Assembly (NCBI RefSeq): GCF_000473105.1
Contig: NZ_KI421498.1
Location: forward strand, 3,143,009-3,207,008
Origin: Phaeobacter inhibens DSM 16374
GTDB taxonomy: Bacteria > Pseudomonadota > Alphaproteobacteria > Rhodobacterales > Rhodobacteraceae
Reading direction: 5' to 3'
DNA: 64,000 nucleotides
Each line of letters begins with the position of its first letter. Position 1 is the first letter of the stretch. Below the pieces are notes generated by a model that did no database searches, was not told the DNA's origin, and was given only the letters and a program-made list of their open reading frames with translations. The position numbers and the translations under genes are program-made. Below, one piece after another: positions 1 through 8,900 of this stretch.

Positions 1-553
1 GCGCTTGGGTTTCGGTGGCACAGGCGTCTGTGATTTGCGTGACCAAATACCCCAGATCGCAGGCGTCGCGGATGGCGCTTTCGACACATTGATCTGTCAA
101 TAAGCCGCTGATGACCAGTTGTTTGACGCCAAGATTGCGCAGGACATAGTCGATATGGGTTGAGACAAACACCGAGGACGAGGATTTCGGCAATACGATC
201 TCATCCTCAGCCGGGGCGATCTGGTCAATGACCTTGCCGTCCCAGGATCCCTTGGCCACGTTGAAGCCGGTGATTTTGTAATCAAGGCTACGGTCTCGCC
301 CGTCTTTGGTCAGGCTTTCGATAGTGGTGTACATCACTTCTATCTGCGCCTTGCGAAACGCTGTTTGTAGGGCCTGCATACGGGGGATGACCGTTTCCAA
401 CTGTTGGAATAGCCAGCCGTGTTTTTGGGCGAACTGGGCGTCGCTCAGGCCAGCAAACTCGCCGCCATCCCGATGGGCCGAGAAGTTCTGAACATCAATG
501 AACAACAGTGCCGATTGCGACGGCACCAGGGCGAGGTTTCGGGTCAGGGTCAT
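1..553 (-). CDS. Isochorismatase-like cysteine hydrolase (C-terminus cut by window edge)
   Basis: The reading frame opens with ATG at 553 and runs off the left edge after about 184 codons, so it is partial. It matches the isochorismatase/nicotinamidase-like amidohydrolase fold. The triad is visible: Asp20 in FIDVQ, Lys123 in LPKSSSS and the nucleophile Cys156 in LTDQCVESA. Family members hydrolyse amides, ureido groups or vinyl ethers; the substrate here is not known. The ATG overlaps the stop of the upstream amidohydrolase gene by four bases (ATGA), which suggests translational coupling as the last visible gene of a six-gene operon. The neighbours suggest action on a nitrogen compound imported by the adjacent ABC transporter. 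That is inference. Confidence 0.85.
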   Translation of the reverse strand, partial: MTLTRNLALVPSQSALLFIDVQNFSAHRDGGEFAGLSDAQFAQKHGWLFQQLETVIPRMQALQTAFRKAQIEVMYTTIESLTKDGRDRSLDYKITGFNVAKGSWDGKVIDQIAPAEDEIVLPKSSSSVFVSTHIDYVLRNLGVKQLVISGLLTDQCVESAIRDACDLGYLVTQITDACATETQA

Positions 554-1308
554 GCGGTGTCCTTTAGGTATTGGTTCACAGCAGATACAAGCATATCCGC
601 CCAGGTGGATTGCCCATTGTCATCACGGATCAGGTCGTTCCTGATTTCAATCAGGCTATGTGGCAAATTTCTCGCTTCGCCGTGTTGGGGCACAAACCAA
701 TCGGACGCATCTTCGATCTGATAGGGTTGGTTCATGCCGATGGTCAAATCGGGTTTGGTTGCGGCGATGAACTGGCTCAGCCGGGTTGAAGTTTCGGTGT
801 CCTTGCGAAACAGCAAACCCACGTCCCAAGGCCGTTGAACTCCTGCCAGTGACGGCGTGAAGCTATGGATAGAGAGCACGATACGGCGCGGTTGACGGTC
901 AAAAAGCGTATCCACTGTGGTGTGAAATGGGGTGAAAATCTCATCAACACGGGCTTTGCGGTCTGCTGCGTCCAGGTTCTGGTTTCCGGGGACAGTAATG
1001 CCGTGATTGTGAGCGGGCATGGCATCCGCCGCGTCTGGCGGACGATTGCAATCTATCACCAGACGGCTGTAGCGCTGGATCACAGCCGGGGCGCCCAGAG
1101 CCCGCGCCATTTTCCGCGTGACCGCCTCGGCGCCGATGTCCCAGCCCACATGGCTTTGAATTTCCTCGCCCTTAAGGCCAAGGCCATGCAGTGCTTGCGG
1201 CACCGCTTGCCCGGCGTGTTCGCACACCAGCAGCAGCGGATGGTCGCTGTCGGGGTTCAGCAGATCAACGGGAGACGGATCGCCTTTTTGCAGCAGCGTT
1301 GCATTCAT
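550..1308 (-). CDS. N-formylglutamate amidohydrolase family protein
   Basis: This 252-residue protein belongs to the N-formylglutamate amidohydrolase (HutG-like) family, zinc enzymes that cleave N-formyl or related N-acyl bonds. Seen in the sequence: CEHAG near residue 30, GWDIGA near residue 55, YSRLVIDCNRP near residue 80, and a late SIHSFTP segment. These are the family's conserved blocks. No histidine-utilisation genes are nearby, so a role in histidine breakdown is unlikely. It lies between livH and a cysteine hydrolase, with ATGA overlaps at both ends. I infer a hydrolytic step on the transported substrate or on a glutamyl conjugate made by the nearby glutamine-synthetase-like enzyme. 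Confidence 0.85.
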   Translation of the reverse strand: MNATLLQKGDPSPVDLLNPDSDHPLLLVCEHAGQAVPQALHGLGLKGEEIQSHVGWDIGAEAVTRKMARALGAPAVIQRYSRLVIDCNRPPDAADAMPAHNHGITVPGNQNLDAADRKARVDEIFTPFHTTVDTLFDRQPRRIVLSIHSFTPSLAGVQRPWDVGLLFRKDTETSTRLSQFIAATKPDLTIGMNQPYQIEDASDWFVPQHGEARNLPHSLIEIRNDLIRDDNGQSTWADMLVSAVNQYLKDTA

Positions 1309-2201
1309 ACTTTTTCACTCTTGAGAGAGGCGGCAGGGATCAGCCCGTTTGGCCGGAACAACAGCACGACAACCACAAGGCTCAACCCAATCGGTTCGCG
1401 GAATTCCTGCAATTCAGGGGGCAGGAAGGCAGCGAGGTATATTTCGATAAAGCCCAACAAGAAACCACCGGCAACCGCGCCGCGCAGGCTGCCCAGCCCC
1501 CCAAGGATCGCGGCGATAAAGGCTTTGACCACGGGCAGGAACCCCATATGCGGATCAACGGAGGAGCGTTGCGACACCCAGAGAACGGCGGCTACACCGG
1601 CAAGCATGCCCGACAGCGCAAAGGCCCCCGCGATGACGGTGTTGGCGCGGATCCCCATAAGGCGCGCGACGTTGAAATCTTCGGCGGCAGCGCGCATCGC
1701 AATGCCTGTCTTCTGGCGCTTCATGAAGATATCCAGAAACACCAGCATCACAATCGTGGTCGCGATGGCTGCGATTTTGTTCACGCCGATGATCAGTCCA
1801 AAGACATTCACGGAATCCGACAGGATCTGCGGCAGCAGCACAGGCTGCGAACGGGTGGAAATAAAGTTCTGAAACAGGACCTGCAGGATCATGGAAACCG
1901 CAAAACTGGTCACCAGCATCGTCGCGCCGGAGCTGTTGCGCACGGGGCGAAAGGCGATGCGTTCCATCAGGATGGCCGCGATCATGGCCACCGCAATGGC
2001 CAATGGGACAGCCAGCACAAAGGAGACGCCCGCGATCCCACAATACATCAGCGTATAGCCGGAGATCGTCATCAATTCGCCATGGGCAAAGTTGATCAGC
2101 CCCATGATCGAAAACACCACCGCCAGACCCAGCGCCAACAGGGCATAGGTGCCGCCAAGGGCAAAGGCGTTCACGGTTTGCTGCAACAGTAAATCCATCA
2201 C
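1305..2201 (-). CDS. livH: Branched-chain amino-acid-type ABC transporter permease, LivH
   Basis: This 298-residue integral membrane protein has a run of hydrophobic segments and the LivH-typical opening MDLLLQQTVNAFALGGTYALLALGLAVVF. The motif GLINFAHGELM follows near residue 35, and the late GGLGSLRGAVAGG loop contacts the ATPase. It is one of the two permease subunits of a HAAT-family importer. It overlaps livF upstream and the amidohydrolase downstream by four bases each, so translation is probably coupled. The transported compound cannot be read from this subunit; HAAT systems also import amides, urea and other polar nitrogen compounds. Confidence 0.92.
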   Translation of the reverse strand: MMDLLLQQTVNAFALGGTYALLALGLAVVFSIMGLINFAHGELMTISGYTLMYCGIAGVSFVLAVPLAIAVAMIAAILMERIAFRPVRNSSGATMLVTSFAVSMILQVLFQNFISTRSQPVLLPQILSDSVNVFGLIIGVNKIAAIATTIVMLVFLDIFMKRQKTGIAMRAAAEDFNVARLMGIRANTVIAGAFALSGMLAGVAAVLWVSQRSSVDPHMGFLPVVKAFIAAILGGLGSLRGAVAGGFLLGFIEIYLAAFLPPELQEFREPIGLSLVVVVLLFRPNGLIPAASLKSEKV

Positions 2202-2914
2202 GCGGCCCCCAGATAGGCAGATTTCAATGCATCGGACCGGGCCAGTTTCGATGCCGCGCCGGAAGCGACGATTTCTCCACTGGCAAGCACATACCCCCGG
2301 TCCGCGACCTCCAGCGCTATTGAAACGTTCTGTTCGACAACCGCCAGCGTGACGCCCTGATCGCGCAGCAGCGATATCAGATCGAACACCTGACCGATGA
2401 TCTTGGGGGCAAGACCCAGTGACGGTTCATCCAGCAACAACAGTTTTGGGCTGCTCATCAAAGCGCGCCCGACGGCCAGCATCTGTTGCTGGCCACCGGA
2501 CAGAGTTCCGGCGAATTGGTCACGCCGCTCGTGAAGAATGGGGAACAGGGAATAGACGCGGTCCCACGCGGCCTCAATCGCCGCTTTGTCCTTGATGGAA
2601 AAGGCCCCCATGCGCAAATTCTCGGCCACACTTAGCGCGCCAAAGACGCGCCGTCCTTCGGGGGATAATGTCATGCCCGCGGGGGCCAGGCTTTCCGGCG
2701 GCCAGTCGGTGATATCCTGCCCTTTGAAACTCACCTTGCCACTGGTCACAGGCACCAGCCCAACCAGGGCGTTCAGGGTAGAGGATTTTCCCGCCCCGTT
2801 TGCGCCAAGGAAGGCGACGATCTCGCCTTCCTTGATGTCAAAATCAATCCCTCGCACCGCTTCAATCGGGCCATAGTTGATGCTGAGCGATTGTACTGAA
2901 AGAAGCGATGTCAT
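2198..2914 (-). CDS. livF: ABC transporter ATP-binding protein, LivF
   Basis: This is a 238-residue ATPase of the LivF type. Walker A is GANGAGKSS near residues 36-44, the signature is LSGGQQQ near 138 and Walker B is LLLLDEPSLGL near 158, with the switch His region replaced by VVEQN as usual in LivF. It pairs with the LivG domain fused to LivM in the same operon to energise import. The start at 2914 lies 13 bases after the stop of the substrate-binding protein gene, and its end overlaps livH by four bases. Confidence 0.93.
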   Translation of the reverse strand: MTSLLSVQSLSINYGPIEAVRGIDFDIKEGEIVAFLGANGAGKSSTLNALVGLVPVTSGKVSFKGQDITDWPPESLAPAGMTLSPEGRRVFGALSVAENLRMGAFSIKDKAAIEAAWDRVYSLFPILHERRDQFAGTLSGGQQQMLAVGRALMSSPKLLLLDEPSLGLAPKIIGQVFDLISLLRDQGVTLAVVEQNVSIALEVADRGYVLASGEIVASGAASKLARSDALKSAYLGAA

Positions 2915-2926
2915 GGGATGTGTGCC

Positions 2927-4084
2927 TTACTGCATACGTGGGGCTGGGATCAGATCAGCCGTTGGGCTGGGCTGGCCAATCAATTCACGTTCGCCGTCCT
3001 TTACGCGGATCAGCGTGACTTCACGTACAGGCATGCCGTTGGTGCCTTTGTATGTGATCAGGCTGGTTGCACCGCGCACATTTTCAAGCTCTGCCATGGC
3101 AGTGCGAATGGCCACAGGATCGGTGGAGCCACCTGCGGCTTTGACCGCTTCGGCCACAACAATGATCAGATCATAGCCCACCGCGTTGAACACCGTTTCA
3201 GACGCACTGCCGGTGGCGGCTTCATATTTGGCGTTGAAGTCTGCCAGTGGGCTGCCCTCCGTCGCGTGACCGGCTGTTGTGAACACCACGCCTTCGCCCG
3301 TGTCCCCCAGTGAGAAGGTCGTTGGGCTGTCGATCCCGTCTGATCCGATCATCTGTGCCGTCACACCTGCAGCGCGAAGGGCTTTCAGCATGGACGGGAA
3401 ATCAGGCTCGTAAGACGAGGTCATGATGACATCCGGCTGCGGATTAAGTGCGGCAATGCGCGTGGCAATCGCTGAGAAATCCTGCTGGCCGATGGAGTGT
3501 GTGTCCTCACCCAGCATCTCGCCCCCCAGTGCCTTGAACACATCTGCGAAGTAGAGCGGCATGGTCGTGTACTGGCTATCTGGAGAATAGATGATGTAAG
3601 CCGATTTGTGGCCTTGCTGATGTGCCCATTCCGCGCTGACCGTGGCCTGTACATTGTCGCCTGGGAAGTTGGCGAACATGAAGTCACCCCCGATCATCGG
3701 CAATGTGGGTGACGAGGCGCATGTCGAAATCGCCGGGATCTGGGCCGAGGTCACCGTGCCGATTGCGGCCAGTGATGGGTCCGCGTCACAGGGCAGTACA
3801 AGGACAGAGACGCCTTCATCGGCCAGTTCCTGCACCGCAATCGCTGTTTGTGCAGCGTCAGAGCGAACATCTTTTTCGATCAACTCAATCTTGATGTTGC
3901 CATTGATGCCACCCGCTGCGTTGATCTCATCCACCGCGATGTGCAGGCCTTCGATGACGGGGCCGTCATATCCCGCAAGCCCGCCCGTTTGGGCCGTTGC
4001 GAGGCCGATCTTCAGCACCTCGGCAGAGACAGGTGCGGCTAGCGTCGCAACTGCCATGGTTGATGCAAGCAATATTTTTTTCAT
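2927..4084 (-). CDS. Periplasmic substrate-binding protein of HAAT-family ABC transporter
   Basis: The protein has 385 residues and a clear Sec signal peptide (KK followed by a hydrophobic run, likely cleavage after VSA near residue 21). The mature part resembles LivJ/AmiC-type periplasmic binding proteins: KIGLATAQTGGLAGYDGP, then a central GVSVLVLPCDADPS and a late VFNAVGYD. It captures the ligand and delivers it to LivH/LivM. The ATG overlaps the end of the livMG fusion gene by four bases. Specificity cannot be deduced; the operon's two hydrolases and the facing ligase argue for an amide or amine rather than a simple branched-chain amino acid. Confidence 0.9.
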   Translation of the reverse strand: MKKILLASTMAVATLAAPVSAEVLKIGLATAQTGGLAGYDGPVIEGLHIAVDEINAAGGINGNIKIELIEKDVRSDAAQTAIAVQELADEGVSVLVLPCDADPSLAAIGTVTSAQIPAISTCASSPTLPMIGGDFMFANFPGDNVQATVSAEWAHQQGHKSAYIIYSPDSQYTTMPLYFADVFKALGGEMLGEDTHSIGQQDFSAIATRIAALNPQPDVIMTSSYEPDFPSMLKALRAAGVTAQMIGSDGIDSPTTFSLGDTGEGVVFTTAGHATEGSPLADFNAKYEAATGSASETVFNAVGYDLIIVVAEAVKAAGGSTDPVAIRTAMAELENVRGATSLITYKGTNGMPVREVTLIRVKDGERELIGQPSPTADLIPAPRMQ

Positions 4085-5901
4085 TGTTTTTCCTCCGGTT
4101 GGTTTCGTTCGTCCTGTCGACTGGGGCCAAGATAAGCTTCGATCACGTCGGGGTTGTTTTGAATGTCTTTGGGGGTGCCTTCGGCGATCAGGCGACCTTC
4201 GTTCAGAACGGCGATCCGGTCACAAAGCTGATTGATCAGTTTCAGATCGTGATCGACCAGCAAGATGCCGAGACCCAAATCGCGGGTCAGGCGGCGCAGG
4301 GTTTCCATCAGGCTGTCGGTTTCTTTGCGGTTCATGCCTGCGGCGGGTTCATCAAGAAACAAGAGTGATGGCTCACAAGCTAATGCACGGGCAATCTCAA
4401 CCCGCCGCTGGTCCCCATAGGACAAGGTCCCCCCATCTGCATTGGCGTGGCATTCAACCCCCATACGGGCAAGGGCGGCATTGGCCCGCCCTTCGGCATT
4501 TTCACCGCCGCGCGTGGACAGGGCCGCGACGAGCACGTTTTGAAAAACGCTCAGATTGTCGAACAGGCGGATGTTCTGAAAGGTCCGGGCGATGCCGTGA
4601 TCCGCGATCTGATGTGAGGTTAAGCCAGAGAGCTCATCCTTGCCCTGGAAAAACTGACCTTTCGTCGGCACCAACACGCCTGAAAGCATGTTCATCAGCG
4701 TTGTCTTGCCAGAGCCATTCGGACCGATCAGCCCGGTGATCTCTCCGGGCTTCAAGGTAAGGTTCACATCGTTCACCGCGATCAATCCGCCAAATTGCAT
4801 TGTCATGCCCGTGGCCTTCAGTGGCACGGCCTGTGTGATGGTGCGCATGTCAGACTGGGAATGCGGTTCGCGTCTGTCCGGAAAAACCCGTTCCTCCCAT
4901 TCCTTGAGACCGGCCAAACCGTTCGGTTTACGGAACATGGCAAACAGAATAATCAGACCAATCCCGATCTGCGTGGTGCCAAAAACCGCAGGCATCTCCA
5001 AACCCGCCAGCGAAAAACCGCCCTCAAACCGGCGCAAAATCTCGGTGACGATTGTGATCGCGACAGCCCCTGTAATGGCGCCGGTCACGGTGGTCATGCC
5101 GCCAACAATCAACATGGCGAGCAGCAGGAAGGTATCAGTGAAATAAAATTTCTTTGGGCTGATTGCGCCTAGGAAATGGGCTATCAACGCGCCTGACAGG
5201 GCCATCAGGGCGGCACTGATCACAAAGGAAACCAGCCGTTCCCGTCGGATGCGGATGCCTACGGCACTTGCCGCGATCGCGTTTTCCCGTCCCGCACGCA
5301 GGCGCAGTCCAGAGACGGAATCGCGATAAAGCCGGGCCACGATCAGCGCCACGACAACACCCGTAGCTGCCACCCAAAGCGAGGTTTCGCGTGGAATGCC
5401 GAAGAACGTTTGCGAGCCACGGGTGACATCGCGCCAGCCAATGGCGATGCCATGAACGATGATCAACAGCCCAAGGGTTGAGATCACAGCGGCGGAGCCT
5501 TCCAGCTTGCCGATGGCCATCCCGATCAGCAGAGCCACAACGCTGGTCAAAAGGACTGTCACTAAGGTCGCAGGCAGAAGGCCCAGTTCGGTTGTCGCCA
5601 GCCAGTCGGGTAGTTTGGGAAGGGTCGCGACCTTCAGTTGCGCAGGCAAGGTCAGTAGGGCGGAGGCATAAGCCCCGATGGCCATAAACGACAAATGGCC
5701 AAAGCTCAGGATGCCCGAATTGCCGCTATAGACTCCCATGCCAACCACCGCGATGAGCGAGATGAAAAACACGCTCAACACCCGTTCGCTCGCTGCGCCA
5801 AACGTCGTTGCGACCAAACAGGCAACAATCACCGCCAGAGCGATGGCGGCAACGGAGACGAGGATATGTTTGCGTGGAGCCGTGATCATGACGAATCCCA
5901 A
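4081..5901 (-). CDS. Fused ABC permease and ATP-binding protein, LivM-LivG
   Basis: A single 606-residue chain carries two normally separate subunits. Residues 1 to about 340 form the LivM permease: many hydrophobic segments and the motif GNSGILSFGHLSF near residue 60. From about residue 352 it is a LivG ATPase: Walker A GPNGSGKTT near 393-400, signature LSYGDQRRVEIARAL and Walker B LLFLDEPAAGM. It is the first gene of the six-gene operon. The start may be 5901 or, more likely, the ATG at 5889 (MITAPRK). Such fusions are known in Alphaproteobacteria. The frame is continuous across the joint, so this is not a frameshift artefact visible here. Confidence 0.92.
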   Translation of the reverse strand: MGFVMITAPRKHILVSVAAIALAVIVACLVATTFGAASERVLSVFFISLIAVVGMGVYSGNSGILSFGHLSFMAIGAYASALLTLPAQLKVATLPKLPDWLATTELGLLPATLVTVLLTSVVALLIGMAIGKLEGSAAVISTLGLLIIVHGIAIGWRDVTRGSQTFFGIPRETSLWVAATGVVVALIVARLYRDSVSGLRLRAGRENAIAASAVGIRIRRERLVSFVISAALMALSGALIAHFLGAISPKKFYFTDTFLLLAMLIVGGMTTVTGAITGAVAITIVTEILRRFEGGFSLAGLEMPAVFGTTQIGIGLIILFAMFRKPNGLAGLKEWEERVFPDRREPHSQSDMRTITQAVPLKATGMTMQFGGLIAVNDVNLTLKPGEITGLIGPNGSGKTTLMNMLSGVLVPTKGQFFQGKDELSGLTSHQIADHGIARTFQNIRLFDNLSVFQNVLVAALSTRGGENAEGRANAALARMGVECHANADGGTLSYGDQRRVEIARALACEPSLLFLDEPAAGMNRKETDSLMETLRRLTRDLGLGILLVDHDLKLINQLCDRIAVLNEGRLIAEGTPKDIQNNPDVIEAYLGPSRQDERNQPEEKQ

Positions 5902-5940
5902 AGAACAGTTGCATCACAATAATGATCTACATTTTTCAAA

Positions 5941-5988
5941 GTCAATATTTGCGTAATTGTTGACATTTTATTTTCACAATGGTTCATA
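5941..5988 (+). promoter_or_regulatory. Candidate promoter and operator between liv operon and rpiR
   Basis: The AT-rich divergent gap holds an inverted repeat GTCAA (5941-5945) and TTGAC (5960-5964). TTGACA at 5960-5965 could be a -35 box, with a weak -10 (TTCATA, 5983-5988) at 17-base spacing, reading toward rpiR. An RpiR-family regulator bound here could control both divergent operons. This rests on pattern only. Confidence 0.35.
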
Positions 5989-6006
5989 GACACGGCAGGA
6001 GGACAC

Positions 6007-6861
6007 ATGCAGGTTCGAGAACGCATAGAAAAATTGTCAGAGGATCTGACCGCGACAGAGCGTAAGCTTTCGACGGTGCTGTTGCTGGACTATCCCTTTG
6101 CCGGGCTGGAACCGATACAGGACCTGGCCAAAGCCACCAATACCTCCCCCCCCAGTATTTCTCGGTTTGTGACCAAGCTGGGGTTTCAGGGATTTCAGGA
6201 ATTTCAGCGCCATTTGATTGGCGAATTGAAACAAGGCCAGCGCTCTCCCGTTGAATTGCAAGCCTCCAGCGCGCCCATCCATGGCGCGTTTCTGGAGAGC
6301 TTTCTGGACCGGGCCAGCGCCGTGGTGAAAGGCGCAACGAAGGCCGTGTCCGAAGCCCAGTTCGAACGCGTGTCGGAAAAGCTGGCCGACGAAAAACGCA
6401 GCATCTATGTGATTGGCGGCCGGATGAGTGATACATTGGCCCAACACCTGTCACGGCACCTGCGCCAAATTCGCGCCAAGGTGTTCCATCTGCCTTCCGA
6501 CCCAGAGGTTTGGCCTGAATACCTGCTGCGGATGCGCGCGCGCGATATCTTGTTTATCGTCGATTTTCGCCGTTACCAAAATAGTCTGTCCATTTTTGCG
6601 CAAAAAGCCATCATGGCACGCAATGTGCAGGTTGTTCTGATGACAGATGCCTGGTTGTCACCAATCTCGGCGCAAGCAAGCGAAGTGCTGGCCGTATCAA
6701 TCGACAGCGGCACCCTTTGGGACAGCTATACCGGTGCATTGGCGTTGCTGGAGGCCTTATTGACCCGCATCGCCGAAGAAAACTGGGAACAAACAAAAGG
6801 CCGCATTGAGGAATGGGATTCCGTGCGGTTGGATTTTGGGGAGACTGAAGATGATCAATAA
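6007..6861 (+). CDS. MurR/RpiR family transcriptional regulator
   Basis: The 284-residue protein has an N-terminal RpiR-type helix-turn-helix (residues about 1-75; LAKATNTSPPSISRFVTKLGFQGF is the recognition region). A SIS domain follows from about residue 125 (IYVIGGRMSDTLAQHLSRHL). RpiR regulators sense phosphosugars or other small ligands through SIS. The gene diverges from the liv operon across about 105 bases and overlaps the downstream glutamine-synthetase-like gene by 11 bases. It is the obvious candidate regulator of both transcription units. The ligand is unknown. Confidence 0.9.
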   Translation: MQVRERIEKLSEDLTATERKLSTVLLLDYPFAGLEPIQDLAKATNTSPPSISRFVTKLGFQGFQEFQRHLIGELKQGQRSPVELQASSAPIHGAFLESFLDRASAVVKGATKAVSEAQFERVSEKLADEKRSIYVIGGRMSDTLAQHLSRHLRQIRAKVFHLPSDPEVWPEYLLRMRARDILFIVDFRRYQNSLSIFAQKAIMARNVQVVLMTDAWLSPISAQASEVLAVSIDSGTLWDSYTGALALLEALLTRIAEENWEQTKGRIEEWDSVRLDFGETEDDQ

Positions 6862-8164
6862 CCCTCTGATCTTTGCCGCCACCTCGGACATCGCCGGCAA
6901 GACACGCGGCAAGGCCTTTCCCCTGTCAGATCTTGAAAACCGCCTGGAAAAGGGCGTGGGCTGGACCCCGACCAATGTGATGATCACCTGCTTTGATGCC
7001 ATCGCTGACAGCCCCTTTGGCGCCTTAGGGGATTTGCTGTTGCTCCCGGATGAGAGTGCGGGCGTCACGCTGGATTTTGAAGATGGCGGGCCGGTTGAAC
7101 GCTTCATGCTAGGCGACATCACCGATCTGGACGGCACACCATGGGCGTTCTGCACACGCTCGCTGCTGAAGGCCGCGCTTGAGCGGTTGAAGGCTGCGGG
7201 TGGGGTCAGCCTGATCTCAGCATTTGAACATGAGTTTCAGTTCAAAACCGGCGGCGACCAACCGGGGCAGGCCTATGGTCACGGCGGTTTTGCCACGCGC
7301 CGCTTGTTTGGCGAAACCCTGATGGCCGCCCTTGATCAAAGCGGGCTGGGTGCGGACACCTTCATGAAGGAATACGGCGCCAAGCAATATGAGGTGACCA
7401 ACGATCCCGCCCCGGATCACCGATCCGCCGACCAGGCCGTGGTCCTGCGCGAGGTGACACGCTTGACGGCGCATCGCCTTGATGAGGATGTGACCTTCAC
7501 CCCGATCCGTGACCCCGCAGGGGTAGGCAACGGCGTGCATATCCACATGAGTTTTCTGGATGAAAGCGGCACGCCTGCCACCTATGACGAAAACGGCGTT
7601 GCAGGCATGTCGACCGTTACCGGATCTTTTATCGCCGGCGTTCTGAAACACCTCGACAGCATCATCGCGCTGACTGCCCCGTCCGATGTGTCCTATCTGC
7701 GCCTGACGCCGCACCGCTGGTCGGCGGCCTACAACAATCTGGGCTTCCGCGACCGCGAAGCTTCTGTGCGGATTTGTCCGGTGACGGCGGCGGACCCCTC
7801 TGGCATCGCCCGCCAATACAATTTCGAATACCGCGCCGCAGATGCCGCTGCCTCGCCCCATCTGGCGCTGGCAGCTATCATCCATGCTGGGGCGCAAGGG
7901 ATCGAAGACGCTTTGCCAGCGCCACACGTGACCGAAGAAGACCTATCTGTTCTGTCTCCCGAAGACTTGGAAAAACGCGGCTATGTCCGGTTGCCCGGAA
8001 CACTGGAGGACGCCTTGCAGCGGCTTGAACGCAACGAAACGGTCTGCGGCTGGTTCCCGACGGATTTCACATCTGTCTATGTAGCCCATAAACGAGGCGA
8101 GCTTGCCTATCTGGATGACATGGACACCGCCGCCCGCTGCGCGGCTTACGAAGCCGTTTTTTAA
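6851..8164 (+). CDS. Glutamine-synthetase-like ligase (gamma-glutamylamide synthetase type)
   Basis: This 437-residue protein is a glutamine synthetase family member, somewhat shorter than GlnA. Catalytic-domain marks are FEHEFQF (metal glutamates), GNGVHIHMSF (conserved His) and RLTPHRWSAAYNNLGFRDREASVRI, followed by FEYRAADAAASPHLALAA. The N-terminal domain is divergent, and there is no adenylylation-site tyrosine context that I recognise. Family relatives such as PuuA join glutamate to amines. I chose ATG 6851, which follows GGGGAGA and overlaps the rpiR stop, over an upstream start at 6806. Paired with rpiR and facing an importer plus two hydrolases, it probably activates an imported amine or related compound. 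The substrate is unknown. Confidence 0.85.
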   Translation: MINNPLIFAATSDIAGKTRGKAFPLSDLENRLEKGVGWTPTNVMITCFDAIADSPFGALGDLLLLPDESAGVTLDFEDGGPVERFMLGDITDLDGTPWAFCTRSLLKAALERLKAAGGVSLISAFEHEFQFKTGGDQPGQAYGHGGFATRRLFGETLMAALDQSGLGADTFMKEYGAKQYEVTNDPAPDHRSADQAVVLREVTRLTAHRLDEDVTFTPIRDPAGVGNGVHIHMSFLDESGTPATYDENGVAGMSTVTGSFIAGVLKHLDSIIALTAPSDVSYLRLTPHRWSAAYNNLGFRDREASVRICPVTAADPSGIARQYNFEYRAADAAASPHLALAAIIHAGAQGIEDALPAPHVTEEDLSVLSPEDLEKRGYVRLPGTLEDALQRLERNETVCGWFPTDFTSVYVAHKRGELAYLDDMDTAARCAAYEAVF

Positions 8165-8648
8165 ATATATCAAGCCTAACTTCCGAGATGATACGACGGC
8201 TCTCGACGCAGTATACGCGTTCATGCATCACGCAGCAGTGGTCAAGGGCTCTCTGAGTGGGCGCAGCCCATCGATGCCCTGCCACGACACCCGGTATATG
8301 CAATCCGAGCACGCGGGCGAAGCCGTTTATAGGTGCAGCCCTGCGTCAATTTTCTGGAGTTTTTTGCGTGGTGTCGCTGGTCCGGACTGTTGCCGGAAAG
8401 CGATTAAACCTTTGTCGTTGAAGAGCTTTGACAGATTGGAAGGTTTTATTCGTTTCCGCCTGGCAAGGGCTTCACGGCATCTCTTTGGCAAGTCGTGGTT
8501 GTAGAGATCCGATCCGCCATGCGCTCCAATATCGGCAACCCGGCGTTGGTAGAAGCACTCTATCGCAAAATACTATGCTGCCTCTGAAGCCGGGAATGCC
8601 CCCAGAGCCACCGAAGCTGTGTTTGTCACGAATGGCGGCGCTTTCGTT
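8165..8648. other. 484-base stretch without a convincing gene
   Basis: Short frames are open on both strands but none shows a recognisable motif, a good ribosome site or neighbour-like codon use. The base composition is slightly less GC-rich than in the flanking genes. A short plus-strand run around 8500-8580 could be coding relic. I see no hairpin terminator for the ligase gene. Confidence 0.4.
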
Positions 8649-8900
8649 TCAGCTGTTTGTCATACCAGCAATCATTGCGCCAAGCGCGACGAGGTGGACC
8701 AGCATTAGCGCCTTGTCATTCCACAGAGCGCCCACAGCGAACCATCCGACCACACCGACAATGAAAAGGTAGAGGTTCCAGGGTGTCCAGCCGAACCCTG
8801 TTGCAGTGTATCCCATGATCTGAACAGCGGAAGCGCCCCATTTAACCGCCAAGATAAGACGCTCACGCGATGTTTCGCGGGCAATGATATCAGACGGCAC
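8649..8900 (-). CDS. Small membrane protein (83 aa), possibly DUF6552
   Basis: A short protein with two to three hydrophobic segments: WGASAVQIMGYTATGFGWTPWNLYLFIVGVVGWFAVGALWNDKALMLVHLVALGAMIAG. This resembles a small family widespread in Rhodobacterales (I believe DUF6552; some members are misannotated as UbiE). The only fitting start is GTG at 8900, which overlaps the SDR stop by 11 bases, so the two are likely cotranscribed. Function unknown. Confidence 0.6.
   Translation of the reverse strand: MPSDIIARETSRERLILAVKWGASAVQIMGYTATGFGWTPWNLYLFIVGVVGWFAVGALWNDKALMLVHLVALGAMIAGMTNS

Noticed and set aside
865-2192. Long plus-strand frames (335 and 333 codons) opposite the amidohydrolase and livH genes
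   Set aside because: They are antisense to clear protein families, Arg/His-rich and without domains; typical GC-rich shadow frames.
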